This document shows, one piece after another, positions 1 through 7,493 of a stretch of 37,136 bases of DNA. Position numbers and translations under genes: made by a program. This stretch comes from an uncultured Methylococcaceae bacterium (GTDB lineage: Bacteria > Pseudomonadota > Gammaproteobacteria > Methylococcales > Methylococcaceae). The DNA lies in NCBI GenBank assembly GCA_903910005.1, contig CAIVXW010000345.1, positions 1 through 37,136 of the forward strand, given 5' to 3'. The notes under the pieces are model-generated. The model searched no databases and had not been told where the DNA came from. It was given only the letters and a program-made list of their open reading frames with translations. How positions within the stretch are numbered: position 1 is the stretch's first letter; every line of letters begins with the position of its first letter.

Positions 1-123
1 ACTGCCGCATACACCAGCAGACACAGGGTCATGATGGCCATCAGGGCCATGATGCGCCGGGGCGTTTTCAGGAACAGGGTCAGGGACTCAAAGCCAGCCG
101 ACAGCACCAGGTCTGCCCGTACC
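1..123 (-). pseudogene. IS1634-type (IS4 superfamily) transposase fragment
   Basis: Reading the minus strand from about 123 down to 1 gives an open frame that includes LFLKTPRRIMALMAIMT followed by LCLLVYAA. This resembles the C-terminal part of IS1634-type DDE transposases, which carry a (V/L)(Y/F)LKxPxRI.AL...CLLVYA block. The N-terminal and catalytic parts are absent on the right, where the sequence switches abruptly to the truncated CoA-binding gene, and the left side runs off the window. It is therefore seen only as a relic. Identification rests on one conserved block remembered from the family, so it is moderately sure. Confidence 0.5.
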
Positions 124-129
124 CCGTAG

Positions 130-288
130 CTACCGAGCGGCAGGATTGACCGGATACACCGGGCCGGAAAAGCCGCCAGCAAGCAAATTCCGATACACCT
201 GTCCGCCAACCGATTCCGTTTTGGGGCTGGCCCCGAACACCGCAATGCTTCGGGGTTCAAACAGATGTCGCAGATAGTGTCGACTCAT
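130..288 (-). pseudogene. Truncated CoA-binding acyl-CoA synthetase / Pat-type protein (N-terminal fragment)
   Basis: A 52-codon minus-strand frame starts at ATG 288 and contains HLFEPRSIAVFGASPKTESV, with GGFSGPVYPVNP further on. This is the N-terminal Rossmann CoA-binding domain of NDP-forming acyl-CoA synthetases and of Pat-type lysine acetyltransferases, which normally exceed 450 (synthetase) or 850 (Pat) residues. Here the frame stops at TAG 130-132, immediately after the PVYPVNP motif, where the transposase-like sequence begins. The gene has evidently lost all but its first 50 or so codons through an IS-associated rearrangement. No good Shine-Dalgarno sequence precedes the ATG. It is almost certainly non-functional. 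Confidence 0.7.
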
Positions 289-326
289 CCGGGTTGAACG
301 GCAGCGCGGTCAGACTCAATGTCAAT

Positions 327-623
327 TCAGGCAAGACAGGGGGGCGGTGGATCAGATTCTGCGGATTCGGAGCGGATTTGCCGGTCTATCAGAACCGATA
401 ACCCCCTGACCGTCAGAATGATGTAACCGTCCTGCCTGGCCAGAATGCCATCCCGAATAAGGTTGACCAGCGCGGGTTCCAGCAGAAGCTTTTGCTCGGC
501 TGTCCAGTCGGTCATGCAGGAATCACAAAAGTACTGCAGATTGAGTACGTGATCCTCATACGGTTTTTGTTGGCCAAAATAATCGAGAATCCCGGCCCGT
601 ACGAATGCTTCTGAAGGGTTCAT
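327..623 (-). CDS. Hypothetical protein, possible small winged-helix fold
   Basis: A 98-residue protein that I do not recognise. It has a clear Shine-Dalgarno sequence (GGAG seven bases before the ATG), which supports it as a real gene. The C-terminal half (LVNLIRDGILARQDGYIILT) reads like the last helix and beta-wing of a winged-helix domain, and the tail is proline-rich (PPPPCLA). Two Cys, in YFCDSC, could bind metal but are not a full site. It lies just upstream of, and in the same orientation as, the truncated CoA-binding gene, so it may once have been co-transcribed with it. The fold suggestion is an inference. Confidence 0.6.
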   Translation of the reverse strand: MNPSEAFVRAGILDYFGQQKPYEDHVLNLQYFCDSCMTDWTAEQKLLLEPALVNLIRDGILARQDGYIILTVRGLSVLIDRQIRSESAESDPPPPCLA

Positions 624-949
624 CAGTTACTCCGCAAGAAACCCCGCCTCCGGGGCGGGAAGGGATAAAAGGCCGCAATGTGACCGCCAACGGAATGGGA
701 GCAGGCTTGTCACTGACTGGTCGACCGTCGGGTTTTGCCCGGTAGGTCGCCGGTTATTTTAGCAAGACCTGCCAGACCCGATCTGTCTGATTGTGTCGAC
801 AGTTCAATCAAGCCATTGTTACTGCTGCTCATCACCCCCCTTCCCGTTAGCGCATTCCGAACCTACAATGCAACCCGGCAGTGCAGCGGGTCGTCCGTCG
901 CATTGTCCTTGTGCAATCGTCCATTTTTTATCATCAATGAGGTTTTCCC
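624..949. other. Intergenic region, no gene seen
   Basis: This is a divergent intergenic stretch between the minus-strand hypothetical gene and the small plus-strand membrane protein. It holds a short GC hairpin (CCCGCC/GGCGGG, 643-659). A TACAAT at 864-869 could be a -10 box for the small gene, but no convincing -35 box accompanies it. The ORF-track entries here have no Shine-Dalgarno sequence and no protein-like composition. Confidence 0.4.
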
Positions 950-1057
950 ATGTTCAAATTTCTGAAAATGCTGGGTGAAGGTCTGGTCTGGGGATTTACC
1001 CTGGCTCTGGGCTGGATTGCTGCTTTTGTGGTTGTAGGCAGTCTCGCAGCCGTTTGA
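950..1057 (+). CDS. 35-residue single-pass membrane protein
   Basis: A small open frame, too short for the ORF track, reads MFKFLKMLGEGLVWGF and continues into a hydrophobic stretch ending GSLAAV. GAGG at 939-942 lies seven bases before the ATG, and a strong hairpin (1072-1097) follows the stop by 15 bases, so it has the layout of a complete one-gene transcription unit. The composition (basic amphipathic start, one transmembrane helix of about 22 residues) suggests a small inner-membrane protein. No family is recognised and no function is proposed. Confidence 0.55.
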   Translation: MFKFLKMLGEGLVWGFTLALGWIAAFVVVGSLAAV

Positions 1058-1071
1058 GTACCCTCTGATGC

Positions 1072-1097
1072 GGTGGCCTTCCGCCCGGGAGGCCACC
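1072..1097. terminator. Inverted-repeat terminator between convergent genes
   Basis: GGTGGCCT pairs with AGGCCACC around a 10-base loop. It lies between the stop of the small membrane gene (plus) and the stop of the alcohol dehydrogenase (minus). No T-run follows on either strand, so termination activity is inferred from position and stem strength. Confidence 0.5.
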
Positions 1098-1109
1098 TGG
1101 GGCGGCGAT

Positions 1110-2150
1110 TCAGTCCCGCTCCAGATCAATGACGAAACGATAGCGCACGTCACTGCACAACATGCGTGTGTAAGCCTGGTTGATGTCTGCCAAACCAATG
1201 CGCTCAATGTCAGCCACGATCTGGTGTTTTGCACAAAAATCCAGCATTTCCTGAGTCTCCCGGATACCGCCGATCAGCGATCCTGCCAGTCTGCGGCGAC
1301 GGAAAATCAACGAACCGGCCGCCAGCAGGGTGGGTTCCGGCAATCCCACCAGCACCAGAGTGCCATCCCGGCGCAGCAGGTTTAGATAAGCATTGTAGTC
1401 ATGGTTGGCCGATACGGTGTCGAGTATAAAATCGAAGCCGCCCCGATTGCGGGTGAAGGTGTCAGGATCGGTGGTGCTGGCGAACGCATCGGCTCCCAGA
1501 TTCAAGGCATCGGCCTGCTTGGCGGGAGAATGACTGAACACGGTGACATGGGTCGCCATGGCCCGCGCCAGTTTGATACCCAGATGTCCCAGACCCCCCA
1601 GACCGATGACCCCGACCCGGTCGCCGGGTTTTACCCCGAAGTGACGCAGCGGTGAGTAGGTCGTGATACCGGCGCACAACAGCGGAGCCGCCTGATCCAG
1701 CGGCAGGTTTTCCGGGATTCTGACCACATAGTTTTCGTCCACCGTGATGTGCCTGGAATAGCCGCCGTAGGTAGGGGTGACCTTATCCTGTTCGTAACAG
1801 TTGTAGGTGAAACTGGCACCCTGCTCGCAGTACTGTTCCTCACCGCTGGTGCAAGCCTCGCAGGTTCGACAGGAATCAACGAAACATCCCACCCCCACAC
1901 GATCCCCGGTTTTCCAGCGGGTGACGGCAGAACCGGTTCGGTTGACGATACCAACGATTTCGTGGCCCGGCACCATGGGATAGCTCGAATTACCCCATTC
2001 GTTACGCACCTGATGGATGTCTGAATGGCAAACACCGCAAAATTTGATGTCGATCAGCACGTCGTGCGGGCCGGGTTCGCGACGGTTGAGCGAGAAGGGC
2101 AGCAGGGGCGATTGAGGCGAATTGGCCGCATAAGCAAAGGTTTCCAGCAT
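1110..2150 (-). CDS. Zinc-dependent NAD(P)-alcohol dehydrogenase (YahK/CAD-like)
   Basis: A medium-chain zinc alcohol dehydrogenase of 346 residues, close to the 349 of E. coli YahK. It would reduce aldehydes to alcohols with NADPH in the cytoplasm. Catalytic zinc ligands are in [10 protein letters not shown] (about 37-46) and PGHE (61-64). A structural zinc site of four Cys is in [16 protein letters not shown]. The nucleotide-binding glycine motif is [13 protein letters not shown]. The ORF track extends further upstream, but MLETFAYAA at 2150 aligns with the family start and has GGAGA about seven bases upstream. It is a single gene. The physiological substrate cannot be told from sequence. 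Confidence 0.9.
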   Translation of the reverse strand: MLETFAYAANSPQSPLLPFSLNRREPGPHDVLIDIKFCGVCHSDIHQVRNEWGNSSYPMVPGHEIVGIVNRTGSAVTRWKTGDRVGVGCFVDSCRTCEACTSGEEQYCEQGASFTYNCYEQDKVTPTYGGYSRHITVDENYVVRIPENLPLDQAAPLLCAGITTYSPLRHFGVKPGDRVGVIGLGGLGHLGIKLARAMATHVTVFSHSPAKQADALNLGADAFASTTDPDTFTRNRGGFDFILDTVSANHDYNAYLNLLRRDGTLVLVGLPEPTLLAAGSLIFRRRRLAGSLIGGIRETQEMLDFCAKHQIVADIERIGLADINQAYTRMLCSDVRYRFVIDLERD

Positions 2151-2230
2151 GGCAGGTCTCCGGTTGGTCGATAAGGAAGGGAAGCACTCCGAGTATACCT
2201 TAGGGTGGGAGGATGGGGTCAGGGGGCAGT

Positions 2231-2327
2231 ATGCAGTGTTCACTCGCCATCTGCCTGCTGCCTGCTGCCTGCTGCCTGCCACGCGGCCAGGATGGCCGCG
2301 CCACATGGCCGCGCCACTCACCTCAAA
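2231..2327. repeat. Composite dispersed repeat: heptamer array plus palindromic hairpin (copy 1)
   Basis: In order this holds ATGCAGTGTTCACTCGCCA (2231-2249), four tandem 7-mers (GCCTGCT x3, GCCTGCC; 2253-2280), the palindrome CGCGGCCAGGATGGCCGCG (2282-2300), and a partial second copy. The first 19 bases recur inverted at 19024-19042. The palindrome recurs at 18986, 19654 and 34611. It lies between the alcohol dehydrogenase start and the ffs promoter. Confidence 0.8.
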
Positions 2328-2334
2328 TCAGTGC

Positions 2335-2363
2335 TTGAATAAAAGGTTACGGTTGTGCATAAT
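2335..2363 (+). promoter_or_regulatory. Sigma-70-type promoter of the SRP RNA gene
   Basis: TTGAAT (2335-2340) and CATAAT (2358-2363) are separated by exactly 17 bases. Transcription would start near 2370, giving a short leader before the mature RNA at about 2384. E. coli 4.5S RNA likewise has a processed 5' leader. Confidence 0.7.
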
Positions 2364-2383
2364 GCCGCGCTTTCGCAATGGCA

Positions 2384-2485
2384 AGTTGCGCTGGTTCCCG
2401 GCAGCGATAGATTGTGAACCCCGTCAGGTTCGTGAGAAAGCAGCGGTAGCAGTTGATTCGTGTGCCGGATATCACTGGCGCAACT
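2384..2485 (+). ncRNA. ffs: 4.5S signal recognition particle RNA
   Basis: The ends pair perfectly (AGTTGCGC with GCGCAACT), closing a rod of about 102 nt. The core matches bacterial small SRP RNA: GTCAGG, an apical stem TTC-GTGA-GAA, AAGCAGC, then CGTGTGCCGG on the 3' side. These correspond to the GUCAGG...GGAA...GAAGCAGC...GUGUGCCGG of E. coli 4.5S RNA, with GUGA in place of the GGAA tetraloop. It binds Ffh and targets membrane proteins for co-translational insertion. A C-run and TTTT follow (2490-2501). The dnaX frame in the ORF track starts inside this gene, so the true dnaX start must be downstream. Confidence 0.88.
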
Positions 2486-2546
2486 GGCCTCCCCCCCTTT
2501 TGCAGAAACACTCCCCCTTAATTTCCGGTTCAATCTGGTTACCCGC

Positions 2547-4178
2547 ATGAACGCCATGCCTTATCAGGCGCTGGCCCGCAAGTGGCGTCCCCGTACCTTC
2601 AACGAGATCGTCGGTCAGGAACACGTGGTTCGTGCCCTGACACACGCCCTGCAATTCAATCGCATGCACCACGCCTACCTGTTTACCGGGACTCGCGGCG
2701 TAGGCAAAACTACCCTGGCCCGGATTCTGGCCAAAGCCCTCAATTGCCAGCAACGACAGGATTTTAACCCCTGCGGCGTTTGTTCCCTGTGTGCCGGTCT
2801 GGATGAAGGGCGTCTCGTTGACCTGATTGAGGTCGATGCCGCCTCGCGCACCAAGGTGGAAGATACCCGCGACTTGCTGGACGACGTCCAGTACACCCCT
2901 ACCCAGGGCGTGTACAAAATCTATCTGATTGACGAAGTTCACATGCTCTCGGGGCATAGCTTCAATGCCTTGCTCAAAACCCTGGAAGAACCACCGCCCC
3001 ATGTCAAGTTTCTGCTGGCGACCACCGACCCGCAGAAGATTCCCGTTACCGTCCTGTCCCGTTGCCTGCAATTCAATCTGAAACGACTCAGCGTCGACCA
3101 GATCAAAACCCGCATGGCCCATATCCTGGACGTTGAGGGCATTGAGTATGAGCCGGAGGCTCTGCGTGCGGTGGCCCGGGCCGCCGATGGTTCGATGCGG
3201 GATGGTTTGAGTCTGCTGGATCAGGCGATCATCCATGGCGGCGGTCGCTTGCAAGACAGCGAGGTCAACGTCATGCTGGGAACCGTGGCCCGGCGTCCCC
3301 TGCTGGCACTGGTGGAGTCCCTGCTGGCCAGTGATGCCGCCGGACTCATGCAGGCGATTGATGATCTGGCAGAGCATTCGGCCAATTTTGCCGACGCACT
3401 GCAACAGTTACTGGTGATTTTGCACCATATCGCCCTGGCCCAGTGGGTGCCCGAGGTTGCACGTCGGGACGACCATGCCACCGAAATCCTTCAGTTCAGC
3501 CGCCAGGCCGGTGCTGAGGAATTACAGCTGTTTTACCAGATCGGGCTCATGGGACAAAAAGACCTGGCCCTGGCTCCGGATGCCCGGATGGGATTCGAGA
3601 TGGTTCTGCTGAGAATGCTCGCTTTCCGCCCTGATGGCTCGCTTGCCCCGCATCGCCCTGCTCCGCAACCGGCCCCGCCATCGCTGCGAACCGCACCCGC
3701 TCCCCCTCCGGTCGATGTGTCCGTGCCCGCGCCCGGGGCAGTTGGTTCGAGCCAACCCGGGCAGGCGGCCACCGCCGGAACGGTACAGGCAGCGGCTGGC
3801 TCCGACTGGGCGGGCATGATTCAGGCCATGAACCTCACCGGAATCACCCGGCAACTGGCACTGCACTGCCATTTACACAGCCTGGAGGCTGAACGCTGTG
3901 TGCTGGTTCTGGCTGCGGAGGGAGCCAATCTGAGGACGGATCGTCTGGTCAGAAACCTGGAAAGCGCACTGGGTCAGCATTTGGGTCGGGCCATCAAACT
4001 GATTGTACGAGACGCAACCGAATCCCGGTCACTGGAGACCCCCGCCGCCCAGGCCAGCCGCGAACAGGCCGAACGCCAGAAGGCCGCAGAACGTGAAATC
4101 GAACAGGACAGCACCGTCAATGCCTTCAGGGAACAATTCGGAGCCAGGATTGTTCCGGGTTCCACCCAGCCGCTGTGA
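2547..4178 (+). CDS. dnaX: DNA polymerase III subunit tau/gamma
   Basis: Clamp-loader ATPase subunit of the replicative polymerase. The N-terminus (ALARKWRPRTFNEIVGQEHV) matches E. coli DnaX closely. Walker A is GTRGVGKT, followed by a zinc module (LNC...PCGVCSLC), Walker B with DEVH (LIDEVHML), the EEPPPHVKFLLATTDPQKIP block and the SRC arginine-finger region. A proline/alanine-rich linker precedes a C-terminal domain resembling tau domain V, which binds the alpha subunit. At 543 residues it is shorter than the 643 of E. coli. ATG 2556 (MPYQALARK) fits the family start equally well, and neither ATG has a clear Shine-Dalgarno sequence. No E. coli-type frameshift site is evident. Confidence 0.95.
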   Translation: MNAMPYQALARKWRPRTFNEIVGQEHVVRALTHALQFNRMHHAYLFTGTRGVGKTTLARILAKALNCQQRQDFNPCGVCSLCAGLDEGRLVDLIEVDAASRTKVEDTRDLLDDVQYTPTQGVYKIYLIDEVHMLSGHSFNALLKTLEEPPPHVKFLLATTDPQKIPVTVLSRCLQFNLKRLSVDQIKTRMAHILDVEGIEYEPEALRAVARAADGSMRDGLSLLDQAIIHGGGRLQDSEVNVMLGTVARRPLLALVESLLASDAAGLMQAIDDLAEHSANFADALQQLLVILHHIALAQWVPEVARRDDHATEILQFSRQAGAEELQLFYQIGLMGQKDLALAPDARMGFEMVLLRMLAFRPDGSLAPHRPAPQPAPPSLRTAPAPPPVDVSVPAPGAVGSSQPGQAATAGTVQAAAGSDWAGMIQAMNLTGITRQLALHCHLHSLEAERCVLVLAAEGANLRTDRLVRNLESALGQHLGRAIKLIVRDATESRSLETPAAQASREQAERQKAAEREIEQDSTVNAFREQFGARIVPGSTQPL

Positions 4179-4260
4179 ATCACCCATCATTCGCAGGGGG
4201 GAACTCCTGAGGGCCGGACTGGCCCGGGAAAGCGGTAACCAACCCGCTAGCACGTGAAGA

Positions 4261-4285
4261 CGCACCACAAGGTGCGCGTTATTTT
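4261..4285 (+). terminator. Rho-independent terminator-like hairpin
   Basis: CGCACC-ACAA-GGTGCG (4261-4276) is followed by CGTTATTTTT. It lies between dnaX and ybaB. It may end or attenuate dnaX transcription, leaving some read-through into ybaB-recR. Confidence 0.5.
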
Positions 4286-4314
4286 TAAAACAACCCTAAA
4301 GATAGCAGCTTTCG

Positions 4315-4638
4315 ATGAAAAATCCGCTTGCAGGCCTGATGCAACAGGCCCAACAGATGCAGGACAACATAAAAAAAGCCCAGGAAGAACTGGCCAGCCT
4401 GGAGGTGCTGGGCGAATCCGGCGGGGGGCTGGTCAAGGTCACCATGACCGGAAACAAGGACGTACGCAAGGTTACCATTGACGACAGCCTGACCGGCGAC
4501 GACCGGGATATGCTGGAAGAACTGGTGGCTGCCGCCTTCAACGATGCGGTACACCGCATCAACCGGATCCGGGACGAAAAGATGGCCCGGTTTACCGAGG
4601 GTTTTGAATTACCCGGCGGCTTCAAAATGCCGTTCTGA
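4315..4638 (+). CDS. ybaB: YbaB/EbfC nucleoid-associated protein
   Basis: A 107-residue DNA-binding protein of the YbaB/EbfC family (E. coli 109). It forms dimers shaped like tweezers and is nucleoid-associated. Family features are the N-terminal amphipathic helix ([20 protein letters not shown]), then [18 protein letters not shown] and the DLLEELV-like helix ([18 protein letters not shown]). It lies between dnaX and recR, its conserved position in Gammaproteobacteria, and is seven bases upstream of recR, so the two are surely co-transcribed. Confidence 0.93.
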   Translation: MKNPLAGLMQQAQQMQDNIKKAQEELASLEVLGESGGGLVKVTMTGNKDVRKVTIDDSLTGDDRDMLEELVAAAFNDAVHRINRIRDEKMARFTEGFELPGGFKMPF

Positions 4639-4645
4639 AGCCGGT

Positions 4646-5242
4646 ATGCAGGTTCCCGGTGTATTGGGTCAGTTGATGCACGCCTTGCGCTGCCTGCCGG
4701 GCGTCGGCCCCCGGTCAGCGCAACGCATGGCCTTTCAGTTGTTGTTGCGCGACAGGGACGGTGCCAGGCGATTGGCGGAAACCCTGCTGCTGGCACTGGA
4801 CAGGATTGGCCACTGCGGCGACTGCCGTACCCTTAGTGAAGACCCGCGCTGTCGATTATGTGCCGATCCGGGACGTGATCGCAGCGAACTCTGCATCGTC
4901 GAAAGCCCCGCTGAAGTCATGGCCATTACCCAGGCGACCGGTTTCAGGGGGCTTTTTTTCGTACTGAACGGCAAACTGTCACCGCTTGACGGCATGGGCC
5001 CTGCCCAGCTCCGGCTGGATGTGCTGGAAAGCCGCCTTAAAAGCGGAGAAATACGCGAGGTCATACTCGCCACCAGTACCACGGTAGAAGGTGAGGCGAC
5101 CGCCCATTATCTCAGTCAAATGATCCGCCAGGTCGGCATTGAGGTCTCCCGTATCGCCTACGGTGTACCTTTCGGTGGTGAACTTGAATACGTCGACGGC
5201 ACCACGCTGGCTCACGCTTTCAAGGGGCGTCAGACTTTTTGA
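4646..5242 (+). CDS. recR: Recombination mediator RecR
   Basis: A 198-residue RecR (E. coli 201). With RecO and RecF it loads RecA on SSB-coated gaps. Seen in order are an N-terminal helix-hairpin-helix (LRCLPGVGPRSAQRMAFQLL), a Cys4 zinc finger (CGDCRTLSEDPRCRLC), and a Toprim domain with LCIVESPAEV, PLDGMGP and VILATSTTVEGEATA. The ORF track starts inside ybaB. The start at 4646 (MQVPGVLGQLMHALR) fits the family. It is the last gene of the dnaX-ybaB-recR group. Confidence 0.95.
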   Translation: MQVPGVLGQLMHALRCLPGVGPRSAQRMAFQLLLRDRDGARRLAETLLLALDRIGHCGDCRTLSEDPRCRLCADPGRDRSELCIVESPAEVMAITQATGFRGLFFVLNGKLSPLDGMGPAQLRLDVLESRLKSGEIREVILATSTTVEGEATAHYLSQMIRQVGIEVSRIAYGVPFGGELEYVDGTTLAHAFKGRQTF

Positions 5243-5260
5243 ATTATGCGGAACGACGGC

Positions 5261-5290
5261 TTGATTGCCTGATTGCTTGCACGATAATAT
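5261..5290 (+). promoter_or_regulatory. Possible promoter of the HIT gene
   Basis: TTGATT (5261-5266) is followed after 16 bases by GATAAT (5283-5288), or after 18 bases by TAATAT (5285-5290). It sits about 105 bases ahead of the HIT gene and just after recR. Confidence 0.4.
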
Positions 5291-5394
5291 CGCCCGCCCT
5301 CAGCCGTTTCTCGTGTCTCCAGGCTCTTGTACACCGCCCCCCGTATCCCCCGGCTTAATCCCGGGAGCGGGTTGAACCCAATAAACGAACACCC

Positions 5395-5739
5395 ATGAAA
5401 GACTGCATTTTCTGCCGCATGGTCGCCGGTGACATCAAACCCCGAACCCTGCTTGAAACCGATCGCATACTGGCATTCCACGACATTCATCCCCAGGCAC
5501 CGGCCCATGCCCTGGTGATACCCCGGCTACACATCGCCACCCTGGACGATCTGCCACCCGATGATCCTGAACTGGCCGGTGCCTTGTTTCAGGGCGTCAG
5601 GCAAGTAGCCGCATTGCTGGGATTATCCGCCAGCGGTTACCGTACCGTCATCAATTGTCGTGGCGATTCGGGCCAGGAAGTCTACCATCTGCACCTGCAC
5701 GTACTGGGCGGGCGCAAACTGGGTTGGCCACCCGGCTGA
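5395..5739 (+). CDS. HIT family nucleotide-binding protein (HinT-like)
   Basis: A 114-residue histidine triad protein of the HinT branch, expected to hydrolyse AMP-lysine-type and other nucleoside phosphoramidates. The start CIFCRMVAGDIKP matches the HinT N-terminus including its CxxC. The ALVIPRLHIATLDDL region and the catalytic triad motif HLHLHVLGGRKL (H-x-H-x-H) near the C-terminus are intact. It appears to be a single gene between recR and the TerC-like gene. Confidence 0.92.
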   Translation: MKDCIFCRMVAGDIKPRTLLETDRILAFHDIHPQAPAHALVIPRLHIATLDDLPPDDPELAGALFQGVRQVAALLGLSASGYRTVINCRGDSGQEVYHLHLHVLGGRKLGWPPG

Positions 5740-5807
5740 CGGAAAGTAACGCGGAAATTTTCCAAACAACCCAAGATAGCAACAACGTTGGAGGTTGCGG
5801 GAACAGG

Positions 5808-5855
5808 GTGACGCAAAACGTCACGTGCTATCCCTCCCTGCCGTCAAGGACGGGG
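5808..5855. repeat. Tandem hairpins ahead of the TerC-like gene
   Basis: GTGACG-caaaa-CGTCAC (5808-5824) is followed by CCGTC-aag-GACGG (5841-5853). The second is embedded in TGCCGTCAAGGACGGGGTTT, which resembles the GGACGGGG hairpin at 9058-9077. It lies in the leader of the TerC-like gene and could be regulatory or a leftover mobile-element end. It does not match the yybP-ykoY riboswitch core as I know it. Confidence 0.35.
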
Positions 5856-5873
5856 TTTCTCGCGCAAATTTCG

Positions 5874-6983
5874 ATGAAATACTTTACCTACTCCATTGGC
5901 ATCACCCTGCTGTGCCTGGTTCTGGCCTTTGCCTGGGGCGGGGGGCTGACTTCTCCGCAGGGCGGCCTGACTGCCATGGTTCTGGCCCTGATTCTCGGTA
6001 TCATGGAAGTCAGCCTGTCATTTGAGAATGCGGTTGCCAATGCACTGGTACTCAAAACCATGAATGCCCGGTGGCAGAAACTGTTTCTTACGGTGGGCAT
6101 GGTCATCGCGGTCTTCGGCATGCGGCTGGTCTTCCCCATCCTGATCGTCGCCATGGCAACCGGCCAGTCCCTGCATACCGTCGCCCTCATGGCTTTCCAG
6201 CATCCAGAGGAATACTCCCGCTATCTGGAGCAAAGCCATACCTATATCTCGGCGTTTGGCGGTACGTTCCTGTTTCTGGTTTTTCTGCACTTCATGCTGG
6301 ACGACGCCAAGGAACGGCACTGGATTGCCGTGATCGAAAAGCGTCTGATGAAACTGGGTAAACTGGATTCGGTTCAGGCCATGTTGTCCCTGGTGCTACT
6401 CCTGATTCTCTACCGGTTTTTGCCGTTGGGCGAAGTGGAGCGGGTTTCCATGCTGGTGGCGGGTATTTCCGGCATTGTGCTCTATATTCTGGTCAGCTCT
6501 TTCGATGTTTTTTTGATGGATGAGGAAAAGACCCCGGGCGATTCCGTCATCGGGCCGGCCCAGCGGGCCGGGATCATCGGCTTCATCTACCTGGAAGTCC
6601 TCGACGCCTCCTTCTCGTTCGACGGGGTCATCGGTGCCTTCGCCGTGACCCGTGACCTGGTCATCATCATTCTGGGCCTGTCGATTGGAGCCATGTTCGT
6701 GCGCTCCCTGACCGTATTCATGGTGGAAAAAGGCACCCTGGACGCCTACGTTTATCTGGAACACGGTGCCCACTGGGCCATTGGCATTCTGGCCGGCATC
6801 ATGCTGGCCGGCATCAGCGTCCACATACCGGAAATCATCACCGGTCTGAGCGGAGTCATCGTGATTCTGGTGTCGCTGATATCCTCGGAAAGCTACCGCC
6901 TGGCCCAGCTCAAACAGCCCAGCGGCATTCTGGTTTCCTGTGGTTCACTGCTGGGCCTGCGCGGCAACAAAAAATCAACATGA
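5874..6983 (+). CDS. DUF475 / TerC-type integral membrane protein
   Basis: A 369-residue polytopic inner-membrane protein with about nine hydrophobic segments. It carries the TerC-superfamily signature of acidic residues in membrane helices, MEVSLSFENAVANALVL near the N-terminus and EVLDASFSFDGVIGAFA in the second half. These duplicate the E(V/L)xLSxDNxxA-type motif and suggest divalent cation (Mn/Ca-type) transport or membrane assembly with Ter proteins. It belongs to the DUF475 branch. ATG 5874 follows the leader hairpins. The ORF track start is inside the HIT gene and is not used. It overlaps pgpA by four bases. A TerD-family gene lies two genes downstream. Confidence 0.88.
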   Translation: MKYFTYSIGITLLCLVLAFAWGGGLTSPQGGLTAMVLALILGIMEVSLSFENAVANALVLKTMNARWQKLFLTVGMVIAVFGMRLVFPILIVAMATGQSLHTVALMAFQHPEEYSRYLEQSHTYISAFGGTFLFLVFLHFMLDDAKERHWIAVIEKRLMKLGKLDSVQAMLSLVLLLILYRFLPLGEVERVSMLVAGISGIVLYILVSSFDVFLMDEEKTPGDSVIGPAQRAGIIGFIYLEVLDASFSFDGVIGAFAVTRDLVIIILGLSIGAMFVRSLTVFMVEKGTLDAYVYLEHGAHWAIGILAGIMLAGISVHIPEIITGLSGVIVILVSLISSESYRLAQLKQPSGILVSCGSLLGLRGNKKST

Positions 6984-7453
6984 TTTCATCCTCCCGGCTA
7001 CGATGGCTGGCCCATCCGGTTTATTGTATGGCGATGGGCCTGGGTACCGGTCTGGCTCCCCGGGCACCCGGTACGGTCGGAACCCTGCTGGGTTTTCCGC
7101 TGTACTACCTCATGACCGCTCCGGGTCTGCCCGGGCTGGTGCCCTGGTTGCTTGCAGCGGCCTTCGTGCTGGGCATCTGGTTGTGTGATGTTACCGGCAG
7201 GTTTCTGGGCGAAGCCGATCATCCCGCCATCGTCTGGGACGAGGTTGTGGCCATGGCCTTTGTGCTGGCCCTGATTCCCGACGGCCCGGGCTGGCAGCTT
7301 GCCGGCTTTGCCGTGTTTCGTTTTTTCGATATCGTAAAACCCTGGCCCATTCGTTACGTGGATCGCTCCATCAAGAACGGGCTGGGTGTCATGCTGGATG
7401 ATGCCATTGCCGCGGCCTTCACCGTGGCCGTCATCCGGTTATGGATTCACTGA
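6980..7453 (+). CDS. pgpA: Phosphatidylglycerophosphatase A
   Basis: A 157-residue membrane enzyme that dephosphorylates phosphatidylglycerol phosphate in phospholipid synthesis. Family motifs are [27 protein letters not shown], and [12 protein letters not shown] with [11 protein letters not shown], which supply the conserved Asp/Glu residues. The length is close to the 172 of E. coli PgpA. It overlaps the TerC-like gene (ATGA), so the two are translationally coupled. This is an unusual partner; in enterics pgpA follows thiL. Confidence 0.93.
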   Translation: MISSSRLRWLAHPVYCMAMGLGTGLAPRAPGTVGTLLGFPLYYLMTAPGLPGLVPWLLAAAFVLGIWLCDVTGRFLGEADHPAIVWDEVVAMAFVLALIPDGPGWQLAGFAVFRFFDIVKPWPIRYVDRSIKNGLGVMLDDAIAAAFTVAVIRLWIH

Positions 7454-7493
7454 TTTTTCAACCCACTCCATACATCCAAAGGAGGAATATCCC

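Noticed and set aside
863-1234. 123-residue minus-strand ORF
   Set aside because: It overlaps both the small membrane gene and the alcohol dehydrogenase end and crosses a hairpin; no ribosome site was seen.
2472-3404. 310-residue minus-strand ORF opposite dnaX
   Set aside because: It lies antisense to the conserved ATPase part of dnaX, and its composition (Gln/Gly/His-rich, few hydrophobic clusters) is that of a shadow frame.
3550-3570. Programmed frameshift site in dnaX (CAAAAAG)
   Set aside because: The A-run is short and out of phase for the X-XXY-YYZ rule (codons CAA AAA GAC), and no stimulatory structure was recognised.
5740-5873. yybP-ykoY manganese riboswitch in front of the TerC-like gene
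   Set aside because: That class is common ahead of TerC-family genes, but its conserved GGGGAGUAGC-type core is not present; only unrelated hairpins are seen.
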